Below the pieces are notes generated by a model. It made no database searches and had not been told where the DNA came from. It worked only from the letters and a program-made list of their open reading frames with translations. A DNA stretch of 64,000 bases, from NCBI GenBank assembly GCA_000332255.1, contig KB235926.1:381193-445192 (forward strand). Direction: 5' to 3'. Position numbers and translations under genes: made by a program. Of this stretch, positions 16,748 to 25,975 are shown piece after piece (the stretch's first letter is position 1; each line of letters starts with the position of its first letter). Origin of the DNA: a cyanobacterium PCC 7702 (lineage in GTDB: Bacteria; Cyanobacteriota; Cyanobacteriia; Cyanobacteriales; Nostocaceae).

Positions 16748-17263
16748 ATGTCGGCAAAGTTGAAGATTTTGGTCATTCTGGTACTCAGTATCTTTGCCAC
16801 TGCGGCTGGAGTTTACATAGCTAATCGCCAGCAAACCGTATTAACTTCTGGAAATGGGCAAAGACAGCACTTTTCTGCGGCTGTTTCCGCCCAAGAACTG
16901 GCGGTAAATCCAGAACGGGCTAAATATAAAACAATACCTTTAGAACAGCTCAATTCATCTCTTTTAGGTAGCGATCCCGCTGCTGTTGCTCTTGATGCTT
17001 TTGATAGCGGAGCATCGCCGTCAGGAATTCGCAAGGTAGAGGTGTTTTATCCCCAACCCAGCCAAGCTTTGGTGACTATTACTGAGAATAGGGACAAAAA
17101 GAATGGAAAAAACGCTGTGAAGTACCGAGTGGAATTGACGAGTTTTGGGCGATCGCTGCTTGCTAGTTCGCCACCCTTGTGGCAAATTGTTTGGGCTGGT
17201 TCCCAAAAACAATGCTCTTCAAATCCGAGGGAGAAAAAATTAGCAATCGCTGTGTGCCAGTAA
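16748..17263 (+). CDS. Hypothetical membrane-anchored or secreted protein (171 aa)
   Basis: Residues about 5-24 form a hydrophobic signal anchor (LKILVILVLSIFATAAGVYI). The rest is a soluble domain with a conserved-looking core: LNSSLLGSDPAAVALDAFDS, then VEVFYPQPSQALVTIT and a strand-turn-strand through YRVELTSFG to LWQIVWAGSQ. Two cysteines (C near 157 and 170) near the end could pair in the periplasm. I think similar proteins are widespread in cyanobacteria but I do not know a function. It is divergent from the E2 gene (234 bp gap) and convergent with the YlqD-like gene. Confidence 0.65.
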   Translation: MSAKLKILVILVLSIFATAAGVYIANRQQTVLTSGNGQRQHFSAAVSAQELAVNPERAKYKTIPLEQLNSSLLGSDPAAVALDAFDSGASPSGIRKVEVFYPQPSQALVTITENRDKKNGKNAVKYRVELTSFGRSLLASSPPLWQIVWAGSQKQCSSNPREKKLAIAVCQ

Positions 17264-17334
17264 AAGTCGAAAATAGTGAGGAGTGACCAAAAAGTGGTGT
17301 GAGGAGTTTTTATTTGTTAACTGTAAAATCGAGT

Positions 17335-17784
17335 TCAAATATCGCCGCGAATTTCTTCGACAATACCATCACGCAGCACGATCTCGATTTGCAATTTGCT
17401 AATTAAGTTATCCCCGGGTTCGATGCGGAAAAAGCCTTCCATTTGAAATTGATTCACTTCTTGGTCTAACTCCAAAAGCTGTACCTGCTGGAGATTTTGC
17501 AGACTTTGGTTTTTCTGTTCTAAAAGTTCGCTTTTCTTTTGATTTACCTGGTATTGAATATTCTCGATTTGTTGGAGAGTTTGAGGACCTGGCGGTTGCA
17601 GGCTTTGTTTTTGAATTTCTGCTATCGCCCGCTGTCCCTGGATGTCCAACTGTTGCAGTTGCTGATCGATTTGATTGATTTGCGCTTGCAGTTGCTGTTG
17701 CACATCCTCTTTCCACAAAGGAGTGACAATGGCTTTGACGTTGACAATGCGTTTTAAGAGCAGTTGAGGTTTGGAAACATCCAT
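17335..17784 (-). CDS. YlqD-like protein
   Basis: A 149-residue product in the YlqD family: LLLKRIVNVKAIVTPLW at the start, a long Gln-rich coiled coil (about residues 22-95, LQAQINQIDQQLQQLDIQG), then MEGFFRIEPGDNLISKLQ and a last pair of strands (IEIVLRDGIVEEIRGDI). The role of the family is unknown. I start at ATG 17784, which removes 16 residues encoded upstream from a TTG that would overlap the preceding acyl-ACP synthetase gene by 11 bp. The two genes are on the same strand only 37 bp apart, so they are likely co-transcribed. Confidence 0.8.
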   Translation of the reverse strand: MDVSKPQLLLKRIVNVKAIVTPLWKEDVQQQLQAQINQIDQQLQQLDIQGQRAIAEIQKQSLQPPGPQTLQQIENIQYQVNQKKSELLEQKNQSLQNLQQVQLLELDQEVNQFQMEGFFRIEPGDNLISKLQIEIVLRDGIVEEIRGDI

Positions 17785-17821
17785 AAAAAAGTCAAGGTTA
17801 ACTTTAGAGTTGGTAATGGAC

Positions 17822-19804
17822 TTATTGGGCAAACATAGCGTTAATGAGATCGCGATAGCGTTCCAAAACGACGTGACGCTTGATGCTCAGCTTTTGTGTC
17901 ATCATGCCATTTTCAATGGAAAACGGCTCTAAGATCAGTTTGAACGGACCGATGCGATCGTCAGGTCGATAACCAGGACGATTTTGCACTTCCCGATTCA
18001 ATTCTTGCCGAAATAAATCCTGGATTATTTTACTCTCCAAATTTATTGTTTGACCGGTACTTGAAGTCACATTTTTATCTTCTATACACAATTGCAGATT
18101 TTGACTTTCCGCCCATTTTTGCAAAGCTTGCAGATTAGGGACAATTAAAGCGCCCAGACTTTTTTGGTCTTGTCCGACAAGCACGATCTGCTCGATGTAG
18201 GGCGATCGCAAACAAGCATCTTCAATCGGTTGCGGCTCTATATTCTCCCCATTTCTCAATACAATTGTATCTTTGGCTCGTCCGGTCAAAATCAAGTCGT
18301 TTTCCGGTGTTACCCAACCTAAATCACCGCTGTCAAACCAACCTTCAGAATCGATAGCTTTCGCTGTCGCTTCTGGATTTTGGTAGTAACCTTGCATAAT
18401 TTGCGGTCCTCGTAACAAAACCAACCCTTGTTTACCAACCGGTAGTGGTTTGCGAGTTTCAGGATCGACGATTTTGACTTGTGTAGCTGGTATGGGTTGT
18501 CCTGCTGAACCGCGCAAATTTCGCCAATACCGTCGCGCATGGGTCACCGGCGAAGTTTCTGTCAACCCGTATCCAACTAAAATCTCAACTCCAATAATCT
18601 CAAAAAAGTCATCGATATGCTTGGGAAGAGCACCACCTCCGCTGATCGTTTGCTTGATTCTTCCTCCTGTTGCTTCCCTAACTTTGCTGTAAACTAACCG
18701 CTGTGCTAAGCTGTGTAATGGTTTTAAAGCTGCAGCTTGTATTAAAGCCGCCAAACGTTCGCTCCAGGAAGGATTGAGATTGAGTAAATTCAAACCCTCA
18801 GCCGTTCGCCGCGCTTGAATGTATTTCTCGCTCACTCTCAAACAAAAATTAATCAGGTGTTGTCGAGAAGCTGGTTGCTCGTGAAACTGTTTTTGCACTC
18901 CTTCATAAATAGATTCTAAAAGACGCGGTACGGCAACCATGTAATGAGGTTTAAATTCTTTTAAGTCCCGCTTGATGGAACGCAGGTTGCTGTAAACTTG
19001 CGTACAACCCAAGGAAAGTAAGAAATATTCAGCAGTGCGTTCGTAGCTGTGCCAAATAGGGAGAATACTCAAAACAATGTCTCCCGGTTGTGGTTGCACT
19101 ACTACTCCTAAAGTAGTAACTTGATGCAATAAGTTACCGTGACTGAGCATTACGCCTTTGGGCTTCCCCGTAGTTCCAGAAGTATAAATTAACGTTGCTA
19201 GTTGGTCGCGGGTTTGCTTGACCGCTTGAAGGGTATTCTTTTGGCCGATTTCCATTAATTGTGCAAAAGAATAAATCTGGAAAGTTTCTGCTGCTGGCGG
19301 CGTTTCGTCTGAAAGCAAGATTACCAACCGAATTGGTAGAGCCTCAAGTCGCTTTTGCAGTCTGTAAAACGTCTTTAAATCTTCAGCCACTAAAATTGTG
19401 CTGCCACTGTTTGCCAATATGTATATTAATTCTTCTAGTTCTGCTTGGGAGCTGCGCACTGCATTTACCCCCCCAGCGGTCATAATACCTTGATCGGCAA
19501 TAAACCAACGCGGACTGTTATCTGCAATCAGGGAAACGCGATCGCCCTGTTTGACTTCCAATGTCTGCAACCCCGCCGCAAATTGTTGAATTTGCTGACA
19601 TAACTGCGTATAAGTCAAAACTACCTCTGGTTTCGCATGAGGATCCCGTAAGGCAACAATATTACCAAATCGCCGTGCAGCTAAAGGCCATATTTCCGGT
19701 AACGAACCCACGCTGGAGTAATCGGCTAAACCCTTGATTGCTTCGCGTTCTCGTTCACTAATGTCGGTAAGAAAAGGATTTTCAACAGCAGTTCGTAACA
19801 TCAC
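17822..19804 (-). CDS. aas: Long-chain acyl-ACP synthetase / acyl-CoA ligase (AMP-forming)
   Basis: A 660-residue ANL-superfamily enzyme that activates free fatty acids with ATP. The AMP-binding P-loop YTSGTTGKPKGVMLSHGN lies near residue 206; later motifs are GYGLTETSP, WFDSGDLGW and the hinge region TGRAKDTIVLRNGENIEP. The size, the opening and the long helical insert around residues 300-370 match cyanobacterial acyl-ACP synthetases of the Synechocystis slr1609 type, which recycle fatty acids released from membrane lipids; substrate choice (ACP or CoA) cannot be read from sequence. Two adjacent ATGs (19804, 19801) are possible starts. The YlqD-like gene follows 37 bp downstream. Confidence 0.88.
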   Translation of the reverse strand: MMLRTAVENPFLTDISEREREAIKGLADYSSVGSLPEIWPLAARRFGNIVALRDPHAKPEVVLTYTQLCQQIQQFAAGLQTLEVKQGDRVSLIADNSPRWFIADQGIMTAGGVNAVRSSQAELEELIYILANSGSTILVAEDLKTFYRLQKRLEALPIRLVILLSDETPPAAETFQIYSFAQLMEIGQKNTLQAVKQTRDQLATLIYTSGTTGKPKGVMLSHGNLLHQVTTLGVVVQPQPGDIVLSILPIWHSYERTAEYFLLSLGCTQVYSNLRSIKRDLKEFKPHYMVAVPRLLESIYEGVQKQFHEQPASRQHLINFCLRVSEKYIQARRTAEGLNLLNLNPSWSERLAALIQAAALKPLHSLAQRLVYSKVREATGGRIKQTISGGGALPKHIDDFFEIIGVEILVGYGLTETSPVTHARRYWRNLRGSAGQPIPATQVKIVDPETRKPLPVGKQGLVLLRGPQIMQGYYQNPEATAKAIDSEGWFDSGDLGWVTPENDLILTGRAKDTIVLRNGENIEPQPIEDACLRSPYIEQIVLVGQDQKSLGALIVPNLQALQKWAESQNLQLCIEDKNVTSSTGQTINLESKIIQDLFRQELNREVQNRPGYRPDDRIGPFKLILEPFSIENGMMTQKLSIKRHVVLERYRDLINAMFAQ

Positions 19805-20005
19805 ACCGTATCCTAAGTATTTGAAATTTATGTTGCACAGCTAAGATAAACAACTAAAATAAATGCCATTCCTTGTGTCTAAATAAATCTAAATAAATTT
19901 GCACAACTAGGGGTATACATATGAATAAATATATAATATAATCAAGTAGTATAGATAATAATTGATGCCAAGCAGACGCCTGGAAATCAAAAGAGGTGAT
20001 TACCT

Positions 20006-20251
20006 ATGCATTGGATAGACGCAACATTACTCACAATCTTTAGCACCGTTGCCTGTGCGATCTTTCCTAAACTTTTAAGTGTCATTGTTAACTTCAGCAC
20101 CCAAAAAACTCAAAAATTCCAGGCTACTTCCACCTGGCAAAAAACAAGATATGGTATTACAACCTTTCCTTACTGTACATCCTACGCCTTAACAGGGAGC
20201 CCCGCATGCAAATTCAGTCCCCATTTTTGCGGTAGATGCTCTCCAAATTAA
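20006..20251 (+). CDS. Small single-pass membrane protein, copy 1
   Basis: An 81-residue frame with a good ribosome site (AAGAGGTGAT, about 6 bp before ATG 20006). Residues 4-29 are hydrophobic (IDATLLTIFSTVACAIFP), followed by KLLSVIVN and a polar, Cys-containing tail. The first 29 residues and the QATST part match the second small gene at 20622 (ID-LLLT--ST--C--FPKLLS-I pattern), so the two are paralogues. After that the tails differ, and the longer Cys-rich tail here (ACKFSPHFCGRCSPN) could result from an old frameshift. No known family recognised. Confidence 0.6.
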   Translation: MHWIDATLLTIFSTVACAIFPKLLSVIVNFSTQKTQKFQATSTWQKTRYGITTFPYCTSYALTGSPACKFSPHFCGRCSPN

Positions 20252-20621
20252 CTAGATGAGCGCCCACCTAAGTGCGTACTTCAGACCTGTTTCTCTATCA
20301 CGTTTTGAAGATATTAACTTTCATTGAGTAAAGGTTATGAAGTACATAAATTTTTTCTGGGGTTATTACCATAGATTCCTATTTTTTACAGCCATAAGTT
20401 TTCTCATATAGTTCTTCCCGAGGTTGGAGGATTGTTAACACAACGGAGTTATTTTCCTTGATTTGACAATCCTTTCCGCCCTCGCTGAGAGAAAGAGAAA
20501 GTCAAAGATTAAAAGTAACTTATACAATTCAAAAGAAATTCAAAATCAGAGAATTTGCTTTAATGAAGTCTTTTGTTTCAAAATAGCAAATTAGATACAA
20601 TTGTGGGAGGGAAGTTGATAT
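20252..20621. other. 370-bp gap between the two small membrane-protein genes
   Basis: No gene is seen. The sequence is AT-rich with scattered short inverted repeats but no classic terminator after the first small gene, so the two small genes may be transcribed from one or two promoters. It is unusually long for spacing between two tiny related genes, and could hold a regulatory RNA; nothing in it supports that directly. Confidence 0.3.
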
Positions 20622-20789
20622 ATGGGTTTAATAGATAGTTTGCTTCTTACACTAGTCAGCACTTTGATTTGTTTTACCTTCCCTAAACTTCTGTCAATAA
20701 TTTTGACAGCAAAAACAAAACTTACTGCTACTTCAACAATTGTCTCAGAGCCACAAGATGCTAACAAAGAAGTACCCAGTTATCTTTAA
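20622..20789 (+). CDS. Small single-pass membrane protein, copy 2 (55 aa)
   Basis: ATG 20622 is preceded by a strong ribosome site (GGGAGG, about 9 bp upstream). The 55-residue product starts MGLIDSLLLTLVSTLICF, then TFPKLLSIILTAK and a polar tail ending EVPSYL. The N-terminal hydrophobic helix and the FPKLLS motif match the protein encoded at 20006. It is directly followed by a strong terminator. No known family recognised; the size and single helix would suit a small regulatory membrane peptide or a type I toxin-like peptide, but neither is shown. Confidence 0.6.
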   Translation: MGLIDSLLLTLVSTLICFTFPKLLSIILTAKTKLTATSTIVSEPQDANKEVPSYL

Positions 20790-20812
20790 TCTAACCATTC
20801 GTGAAAAAAAAG

Positions 20813-20840
20813 GGCAGAAGGGCAACCTTTCTGCCTTTTA
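20813..20840. terminator. Bidirectional terminator between small gene and recQ
   Basis: GGCAGAA (20813-20819) pairs with TTCTGCC (20829-20835). A T-rich run follows on the plus strand and eight As precede it, giving a U-run in the minus direction. It serves the small membrane-protein gene (+) and recQ (-), whose stop codon overlaps its right edge. Confidence 0.75.
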
Positions 20841-22991
20841 TTTGCGTTTTTGTTGTCGCCATTTACCTCTAACTAAACGAATTTCGTCAAAGCTATAATC
20901 TTCACCTAGATATTCTTTAATAACAGCTAAAGAAATATCTCCCAAAACATCGAAAACTTGCCAAATTTTTTGTTGCTTTGGGGAAGAAACTAAAGGATTT
21001 ATGTCAATTGATTGGTTTTTTTCCATTAAGTCACAAAGGTGACGGACAATCCTTGTTGGACTAAGACGACGTTTTTTGGCAATTTCTGCAATGCTTAGAC
21101 CTTGCTGGTACAGTTGAAGAGTTTGCAATTCTGTAGTTGAAGGCGCGTCAGCAGCTGAGAAAGGTTGTTGCTGTTGGCTAACACTAGATTCTTGACAAGA
21201 GTTACGAATTTCTGCAAGGAATTGTTCCCCGTAAAGAGCAAGTTTATGACTACCGATACCAGAAAGTTTCTCCAATTCTTGTTTCGTTTGTGGTTTGACT
21301 TGCGCCATTAACCTTAAGGTAGAGTCAGCAAAAATAACGTAAGGCGGTACGGATTGCTCGTCAGCTATTTTTTTGCGCAGCGATCGCAACCTCTGGAATA
21401 GCATCTGTGCTTCCATAGCTTTACTAGTGTTCTGGTTCCAACTCATTTTTTCGGCGACGGGAACAGCTATAAACACTTGACGCTGGCGCCGCATTACTTC
21501 CCAGCTCAAAGAATTGAGTTTCAAGACTGCGTAACCATCACTAGTTTGTTCTAGCAAACCTTGATGCAGCAAACAACGTCCTAGCAAACGCCATTCCTCA
21601 ACACTTCTATCTTTGCCGATACCGTAGGTAGAAAGCTGGTCGTGTTTGTATTGAGTTATTTTCTCAGTTTTAGCTCCCCGCAACACATCTATAATGTGAT
21701 TCATGCCGAATTTTTGTTGACAACGCGCCACACAAGATAAAAACTTCATCGCCTCCACCGTGAAATCTTGCACCGGTTTGGGATAAAGACAATTATCGCA
21801 ATTGCCGCAATTTCCCGGAAAATATTCGCCAAAATAACCAATTTGAATTTTCCGGCGACAGTCTGTAGCTTCTGCATAATCTATCATCTGTCGCAGTTGG
21901 TGTTTGGCAATTAATTGTTCTTGCGGATCGCTTTTTTGATTAATTAAATACTCGATTGTTTTCACATCACCGTAGCTATAAAAAAGCGTGCAGCGCGAAG
22001 CTTCTCCATCTCTACCCGCCCTACCCGATTCTTGGTAATAACTTTCTATGTTACGGGGAATATCGAAGTGAATCACAAAGCGCACGTCTGGTTTGTTAAT
22101 TCCCATTCCAAAAGCAATCGTTGCTACCATCACGCGCGCGTCATCGCGCAGAAATCGGGTTTGATTTTGACTGCGTTCTTCATCTGTTAAACCTGCATGG
22201 TACGGTAGCGCTGATACTCGATCGTGCTGAAGTTTAAGGGTGATTTCGTCAACTCTTTTGCGCGTCAAGCAATACACGATTCCAGAACCTTCTGTTTCGC
22301 GAATTAACTTTAGCAGTTGAATATAGGCATTTTTCTGCTTGACCTGAACCTCGTAGTAAAGATTTTGACGGTTGAAGCTGGCAATATGAATGCTCGGTTC
22401 TTTTAACCCTAATTGTTGGATAATATCGATACGCACGCGAGCAGTTGCTGTAGCGGTAAATGCCCAAACCGGAACACCAGGGTAACGTTTTCGTAGTAAA
22501 ATCAGCTGGCGGTATTCTGGGCGAAAATCGTGTCCCCACTCCGAAACACAATGGGCTTCATCAATCACGACCGCAGAAATACCAACTTGATGGTGTACTA
22601 AATCCAGAAATGGCAAAAATTTCTCACTGAGCAGGCGTTCCGGAGCAACGTAGAGTAATTTTACTTTCCCAGCTAAAGTATATTGTTCCCGCGATCGCAT
22701 TTGATAAAAGTTGAGACTGCTGTTGAGAAATGTCGCTGCTATACCGTTTTTTTGCAGTGCTTCCACTTGATCTTGCATTAAGGCAATTAAAGGTGACACT
22801 ACTACAGTTACGCCTTTTTTCAGTATTGCTGGTAGCTGAAAGCACAATGACTTGCCTCCACCCGTAGGCATGACAATCAGTAAATCCCGATTAGAAAGCG
22901 CATTTTCGATAATTTCTTGTTGTCCGGGACGAAATTTATCGTAACCGAAGTAATATTTGAGCGCTTTTTCTAGATGGGAAAATTCAGACAT
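20838..22991 (-). CDS. recQ: ATP-dependent DNA helicase RecQ
   Basis: A 717-residue 3'-5' helicase for recombination and fork repair. In order: Q-motif region FGYDKFRPGQQEII, Walker A MPTGGGKS (about residue 40), IDEAHCVSEWGHDF (about 142), helicase C-terminal motifs (ATIAFGMGINKPDVRFVIH, YYQESGRAGRDG), the RecQ zinc-binding cysteines (CRRKIQIGYFGEYFPGNCG and CDNC), a winged-helix part and an HRDC domain (about 545-620). The last 100 residues hold an extra helix-turn-helix (QQGLSIAEIAKKRRLSPTRI) like that in some RecQ/RecS proteins. I start at ATG 22991 because residues from the earlier in-frame start (23045) do not look conserved. The promoter region faces the DUF427 gene. Confidence 0.93.
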   Translation of the reverse strand: MSEFSHLEKALKYYFGYDKFRPGQQEIIENALSNRDLLIVMPTGGGKSLCFQLPAILKKGVTVVVSPLIALMQDQVEALQKNGIAATFLNSSLNFYQMRSREQYTLAGKVKLLYVAPERLLSEKFLPFLDLVHHQVGISAVVIDEAHCVSEWGHDFRPEYRQLILLRKRYPGVPVWAFTATATARVRIDIIQQLGLKEPSIHIASFNRQNLYYEVQVKQKNAYIQLLKLIRETEGSGIVYCLTRKRVDEITLKLQHDRVSALPYHAGLTDEERSQNQTRFLRDDARVMVATIAFGMGINKPDVRFVIHFDIPRNIESYYQESGRAGRDGEASRCTLFYSYGDVKTIEYLINQKSDPQEQLIAKHQLRQMIDYAEATDCRRKIQIGYFGEYFPGNCGNCDNCLYPKPVQDFTVEAMKFLSCVARCQQKFGMNHIIDVLRGAKTEKITQYKHDQLSTYGIGKDRSVEEWRLLGRCLLHQGLLEQTSDGYAVLKLNSLSWEVMRRQRQVFIAVPVAEKMSWNQNTSKAMEAQMLFQRLRSLRKKIADEQSVPPYVIFADSTLRLMAQVKPQTKQELEKLSGIGSHKLALYGEQFLAEIRNSCQESSVSQQQQPFSAADAPSTTELQTLQLYQQGLSIAEIAKKRRLSPTRIVRHLCDLMEKNQSIDINPLVSSPKQQKIWQVFDVLGDISLAVIKEYLGEDYSFDEIRLVRGKWRQQKRK

Positions 22992-23162
22992 GGCGATCGC
23001 TATTGTTAAACGCGTTCTGCATAAGTAGTTATGAAGATAACCCATTCTATGCAGAAGTTCATCATCCCCGTCTGAGCAACATGCAAATCAGTATAAGCAG
23101 CTAGCTAGCTAGGTGTGCAGATGTCACAATGTTATGTGTAAACTTTACTCACATACCCTCTT

Positions 23163-23447
23163 ATGCCGAAAGCGATTTGGAATGGTGCTGTTTTAGCTGA
23201 AAGCGATAACACAATAGTTGTGGAAGGTAATCATTACTTTCCCCCCGACTCTATTCACAAACAATACTTTAAAGAAAGCGATACTCACACCAGCTGTCCC
23301 TGGAAGGGTACCGCCAGCTACTACCATATCGAAGTAGACGGACAAATTAACAAGGATGCTGCTTGGTACTATCCCACCACTAAGGAAAAAGCTAAGCACA
23401 TAGAAGGTTATATCGCCTTTTGGCGGGGTGTCAAAGTCGAAGTTTAA
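23163..23447 (+). CDS. DUF427 family protein
   Basis: The 94-residue product is a complete single DUF427 domain: MPKAIWNGAVLAESDNT, NHYFPPDSI, then the hallmark CPWKGTASYYHIEVDG, and AAWYYPTTKEKAKHIEGYIAF. DUF427 proteins are small, beta-rich and of unknown function, often stress-associated. No signal peptide is seen. It is divergent from recQ (about 170 bp from its start) and convergent with the PIG-L gene. Confidence 0.9.
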   Translation: MPKAIWNGAVLAESDNTIVVEGNHYFPPDSIHKQYFKESDTHTSCPWKGTASYYHIEVDGQINKDAAWYYPTTKEKAKHIEGYIAFWRGVKVEV

Positions 23448-23493
23448 AAAAGATTGCCTCTGTTTTTATCTGGCTTGAAGATTGTAGATGATT

Positions 23494-23521
23494 CCCGGCT
23501 ATAATATTAGCACTAGCCGGG
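23494..23521. terminator. Hairpin between convergent DUF427 and PIG-L genes
   Basis: CCCGGCTA (23494-23501) and TAGCCGGG (23514-23521) form a perfect 8-bp GC-rich stem with a 12-nt loop. It sits between two convergent stop codons, as expected for a shared terminator, but lacks a clear T-run on either side. Confidence 0.5.
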
Positions 23522-23529
23522 TAAAAATA

Positions 23530-24303
23530 TCAATTTTGTTGTTGAAAAAATATCTCCCAAGGCATGAAAAACCTTCTTCTGAAACTGCGAGGAAGGTTGC
23601 TCAGTTGAGAGTCATAAACTCGAATGGCTCTTTGCTTTTTCTCCAGTACAGATTTAATATCTAATTTATAAGATTGACCTAAATTCTTTAAGTCTAGTTG
23701 CAAAAGTGATGGCATTTTCCAAAACAACCAGACTGGATATTGAAAGACCTGACCTGGAATTTTAGTTTCCTTGACTGCAGCACAAACCAAATCATAAGCA
23801 GCTTCGTGATCGCAATGGCGATCTTTTTGATGAGGAACGTAAATTTCCCCTGGTTGAAAAGATTGTAGTAGTTGAACTAATTGATTAATGATATTTAATC
23901 GTTGCTCGTTAGAAACGTCCTGTAACTCCCCATCTGGTAGGTCTAAAAAAAATATATCTTCTGAGGAACTAACTCCTAATATATTTAGTGCCTTGCTAGC
24001 TTCTTGTTTACGAATTTGAGTAATTTCTTCTCGGGAAATTTGAATATTGGATTTATGTCCATCTGTTAAAAAAACAACTTTGACTGGAATTCCAAGTTGA
24101 CGTTTGAGAGCAATCAATCCGCCACAGCCAAGGGTCTCATCGTCTTGATGAGGAGCAAATATCATTGTTGATTCTCTACTTATTGGTAAGAGCTGACTTT
24201 TAGCGGGTAAAAACCAACGAAACAAAATTTCTGCTTGGACTAATTGCCAAGAATTTTCCAACTTTCCGGCAATTAATGTAAATATTTTTCCAGGATGCAT
24301 CAA
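23530..24303 (-). CDS. PIG-L (LmbE-like) family deacetylase
   Basis: The 257-residue product is a zinc-dependent PIG-L/LmbE deacetylase, a family that removes acetyl groups from GlcNAc-type sugars. The metal motif is APHQDDETLGCGG (about residues 50-62) and the third metal histidine lies in RHCDHEAAYD. VVFLTDGHKS and DLPDGELQDV are further typical loops. No signal peptide is seen. Substrate is unknown: such enzymes act in lipid-anchor, thiol and polysaccharide synthesis. No sugar gene is directly adjacent. The ATG at 24303 is the first in frame. Confidence 0.85.
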   Translation of the reverse strand: MMHPGKIFTLIAGKLENSWQLVQAEILFRWFLPAKSQLLPISRESTMIFAPHQDDETLGCGGLIALKRQLGIPVKVVFLTDGHKSNIQISREEITQIRKQEASKALNILGVSSSEDIFFLDLPDGELQDVSNEQRLNIINQLVQLLQSFQPGEIYVPHQKDRHCDHEAAYDLVCAAVKETKIPGQVFQYPVWLFWKMPSLLQLDLKNLGQSYKLDIKSVLEKKQRAIRVYDSQLSNLPRSFRRRFFMPWEIFFQQQN

Positions 24304-24679
24304 TTGATTAGTTAATTGAACTAGCGATTAGCGATCGCATTTCCGATTTCTAATCCTCATGCTTTGCTAATGAATAGGTATCCTATCAAATTCTTTTTTG
24401 ATGTCAAGTATTTTTACTACTAATTAACCATGTCTTAGACAAATGTTAATTTTTCACAAATACTCATGTCAGGAATTGTTGATACAAGGGAAGAGGTAAG
24501 CGATAAATCCTCAACTACGAACTGCGAACGATGGTTTGGTACAAGTTCGTTGTTGTTTTATTTGTCGAAAGTGGGAATTTTCGATGCAATGTTGAGAGTT
24601 TTGAGCTTACATAGCAGGGAAAAATTGAATATCTTTTAGGATAGTTAATAATTTCGCAATTAAAATAGGGAGATGAGAA
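24304..24679. other. 376-bp divergent intergenic region with a repeat remnant
   Basis: The region separates the PIG-L gene (-) and the APC permease (+). It contains one HIP1 site near the PIG-L start and, at about 24507-24530, TCCTCAACTACGAACTGCGAAC, which resembles in reverse the dispersed GTTCGTAGT-type repeat seen at 54487. The permease has a clear ribosome site (AGGGAGATGAG) before ATG 24680. I find no gene. Confidence 0.35.
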
Positions 24680-25975
24680 ATGGTTGCAACCAACCCACAA
24701 CCCCAGTTGAAGCGAGAGCTAGGGGTTTTTGGTGCTACCTTGATGGGACTTGGTTCAATTATTGGTACAGGTGTATTTGTAAGTATTGGTATTGCGGCTG
24801 GGATAGCAGGACCTGCTGTGATTGTAGCAGTTGCAATTGGGGCTATTGTTGCTACTTGTAATGGGCTAAGCAGCGCTCAATTAGCAGCCAATCATCCCAT
24901 GAGTGGTGGTACTTATGAATACGGATATAGGTATCTTACTCCCGCCTTTGGTTTTACGGCTGGTTGGATGTTTTTAGTAGCCAAAACTGCTTCTGCAGCA
25001 ACTGCGGCTTTGGGTTTTGCTGCGTATTTGCTAAATTTATTGGGAGTTGGTTCTAGCTGGGTTGTTCCCACAGCCATTTTAGCTGTGATGGCGGTGACGT
25101 TAATTGTTTTGAGTGGTATTCGTCGCTCTCATTTTGCCAACAGTGCCATCGTTTCAGTAACGCTGTTATCTTTGGGATTTTTGATTTTGGTCTGTCTTCC
25201 CCGTGCTGTTCAAGCAGGGATAGAAAACTTCACGCCTTTTTTCAAAAATTCTCCTGCAAGCATACTTCATGCTAGCGCCCTGATGTTTGTGGCTTATACA
25301 GGTTACGGTCGCATCGCCACTTTAGGAGAGGAAGCGCGATCGCCAAGAGAAACAATTCCCAAAGCAATGATAATTTGTCTTTTGATAACAATGTTGCTTT
25401 ATATGGCAGTGGCAGCAGTTAGTATTGGGGCTGTGGGGGTAGATACTTTAGCTAACGCTACCCAACAAACAAAAGCAGCACCTTTGGAAGTCGTAGTTCG
25501 CACTGTTGCTGGTACGAGTGGTGCTTTTGTCTTAGCAGTCGGTGCTATGACGGCAATGTTGGGCGTGCTGTTAAATTTAATTCTGGGCTTATCGCGAGTG
25601 TTGTTAGCTATGGGACGCCGTCATGATGCTCCCAAATTTCTCTGTTATCTCAACCGAGAACAAACTACTCCCTACTGGTCTGTTATAGTTACCGGAGTTG
25701 CGATCGCGCTACTAGTTCTATTGGGGAATGTCAAAACAACTTGGTCTTTTAGTGCCTTTAGTGTTTTAATTTACTACGCAATTACCAACCTTGCGGCTTT
25801 GCAACTTAGTTCTCAACAGCGACTTTATCCTGCGTGGGTGGGAATTTTTGGTCTTTTGTCTTGCTTGTTTTTGGCTTTTTGGGTAGAGTCTTCAATTTGG
25901 CAAGTAGGTTTGGGATTGATTGTTATTGGCTTAATTTGGCACAAAATTAATCAAGCCGTAAAATCCACTCCTTGA
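24680..25975 (+). CDS. APC-superfamily amino acid permease
   Basis: A 431-residue membrane transporter with about 12 hydrophobic helices. The first helix carries the glycine-rich APC signature LMGLGSIIGTGVFVSIG; HPMSGGTYEYGYRYL and FVAYTGYGRIATLGEEAR (helix 6 and the following loop, with the conserved E) are typical of the family. Substrate is likely an amino acid or amine taken up with a cation, but cannot be named. The 3' end overlaps the convergent small gene at 25947 by 29 bp. A good ribosome site precedes ATG 24680. Confidence 0.85.
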   Translation: MVATNPQPQLKRELGVFGATLMGLGSIIGTGVFVSIGIAAGIAGPAVIVAVAIGAIVATCNGLSSAQLAANHPMSGGTYEYGYRYLTPAFGFTAGWMFLVAKTASAATAALGFAAYLLNLLGVGSSWVVPTAILAVMAVTLIVLSGIRRSHFANSAIVSVTLLSLGFLILVCLPRAVQAGIENFTPFFKNSPASILHASALMFVAYTGYGRIATLGEEARSPRETIPKAMIICLLITMLLYMAVAAVSIGAVGVDTLANATQQTKAAPLEVVVRTVAGTSGAFVLAVGAMTAMLGVLLNLILGLSRVLLAMGRRHDAPKFLCYLNREQTTPYWSVIVTGVAIALLVLLGNVKTTWSFSAFSVLIYYAITNLAALQLSSQQRLYPAWVGIFGLLSCLFLAFWVESSIWQVGLGLIVIGLIWHKINQAVKSTP

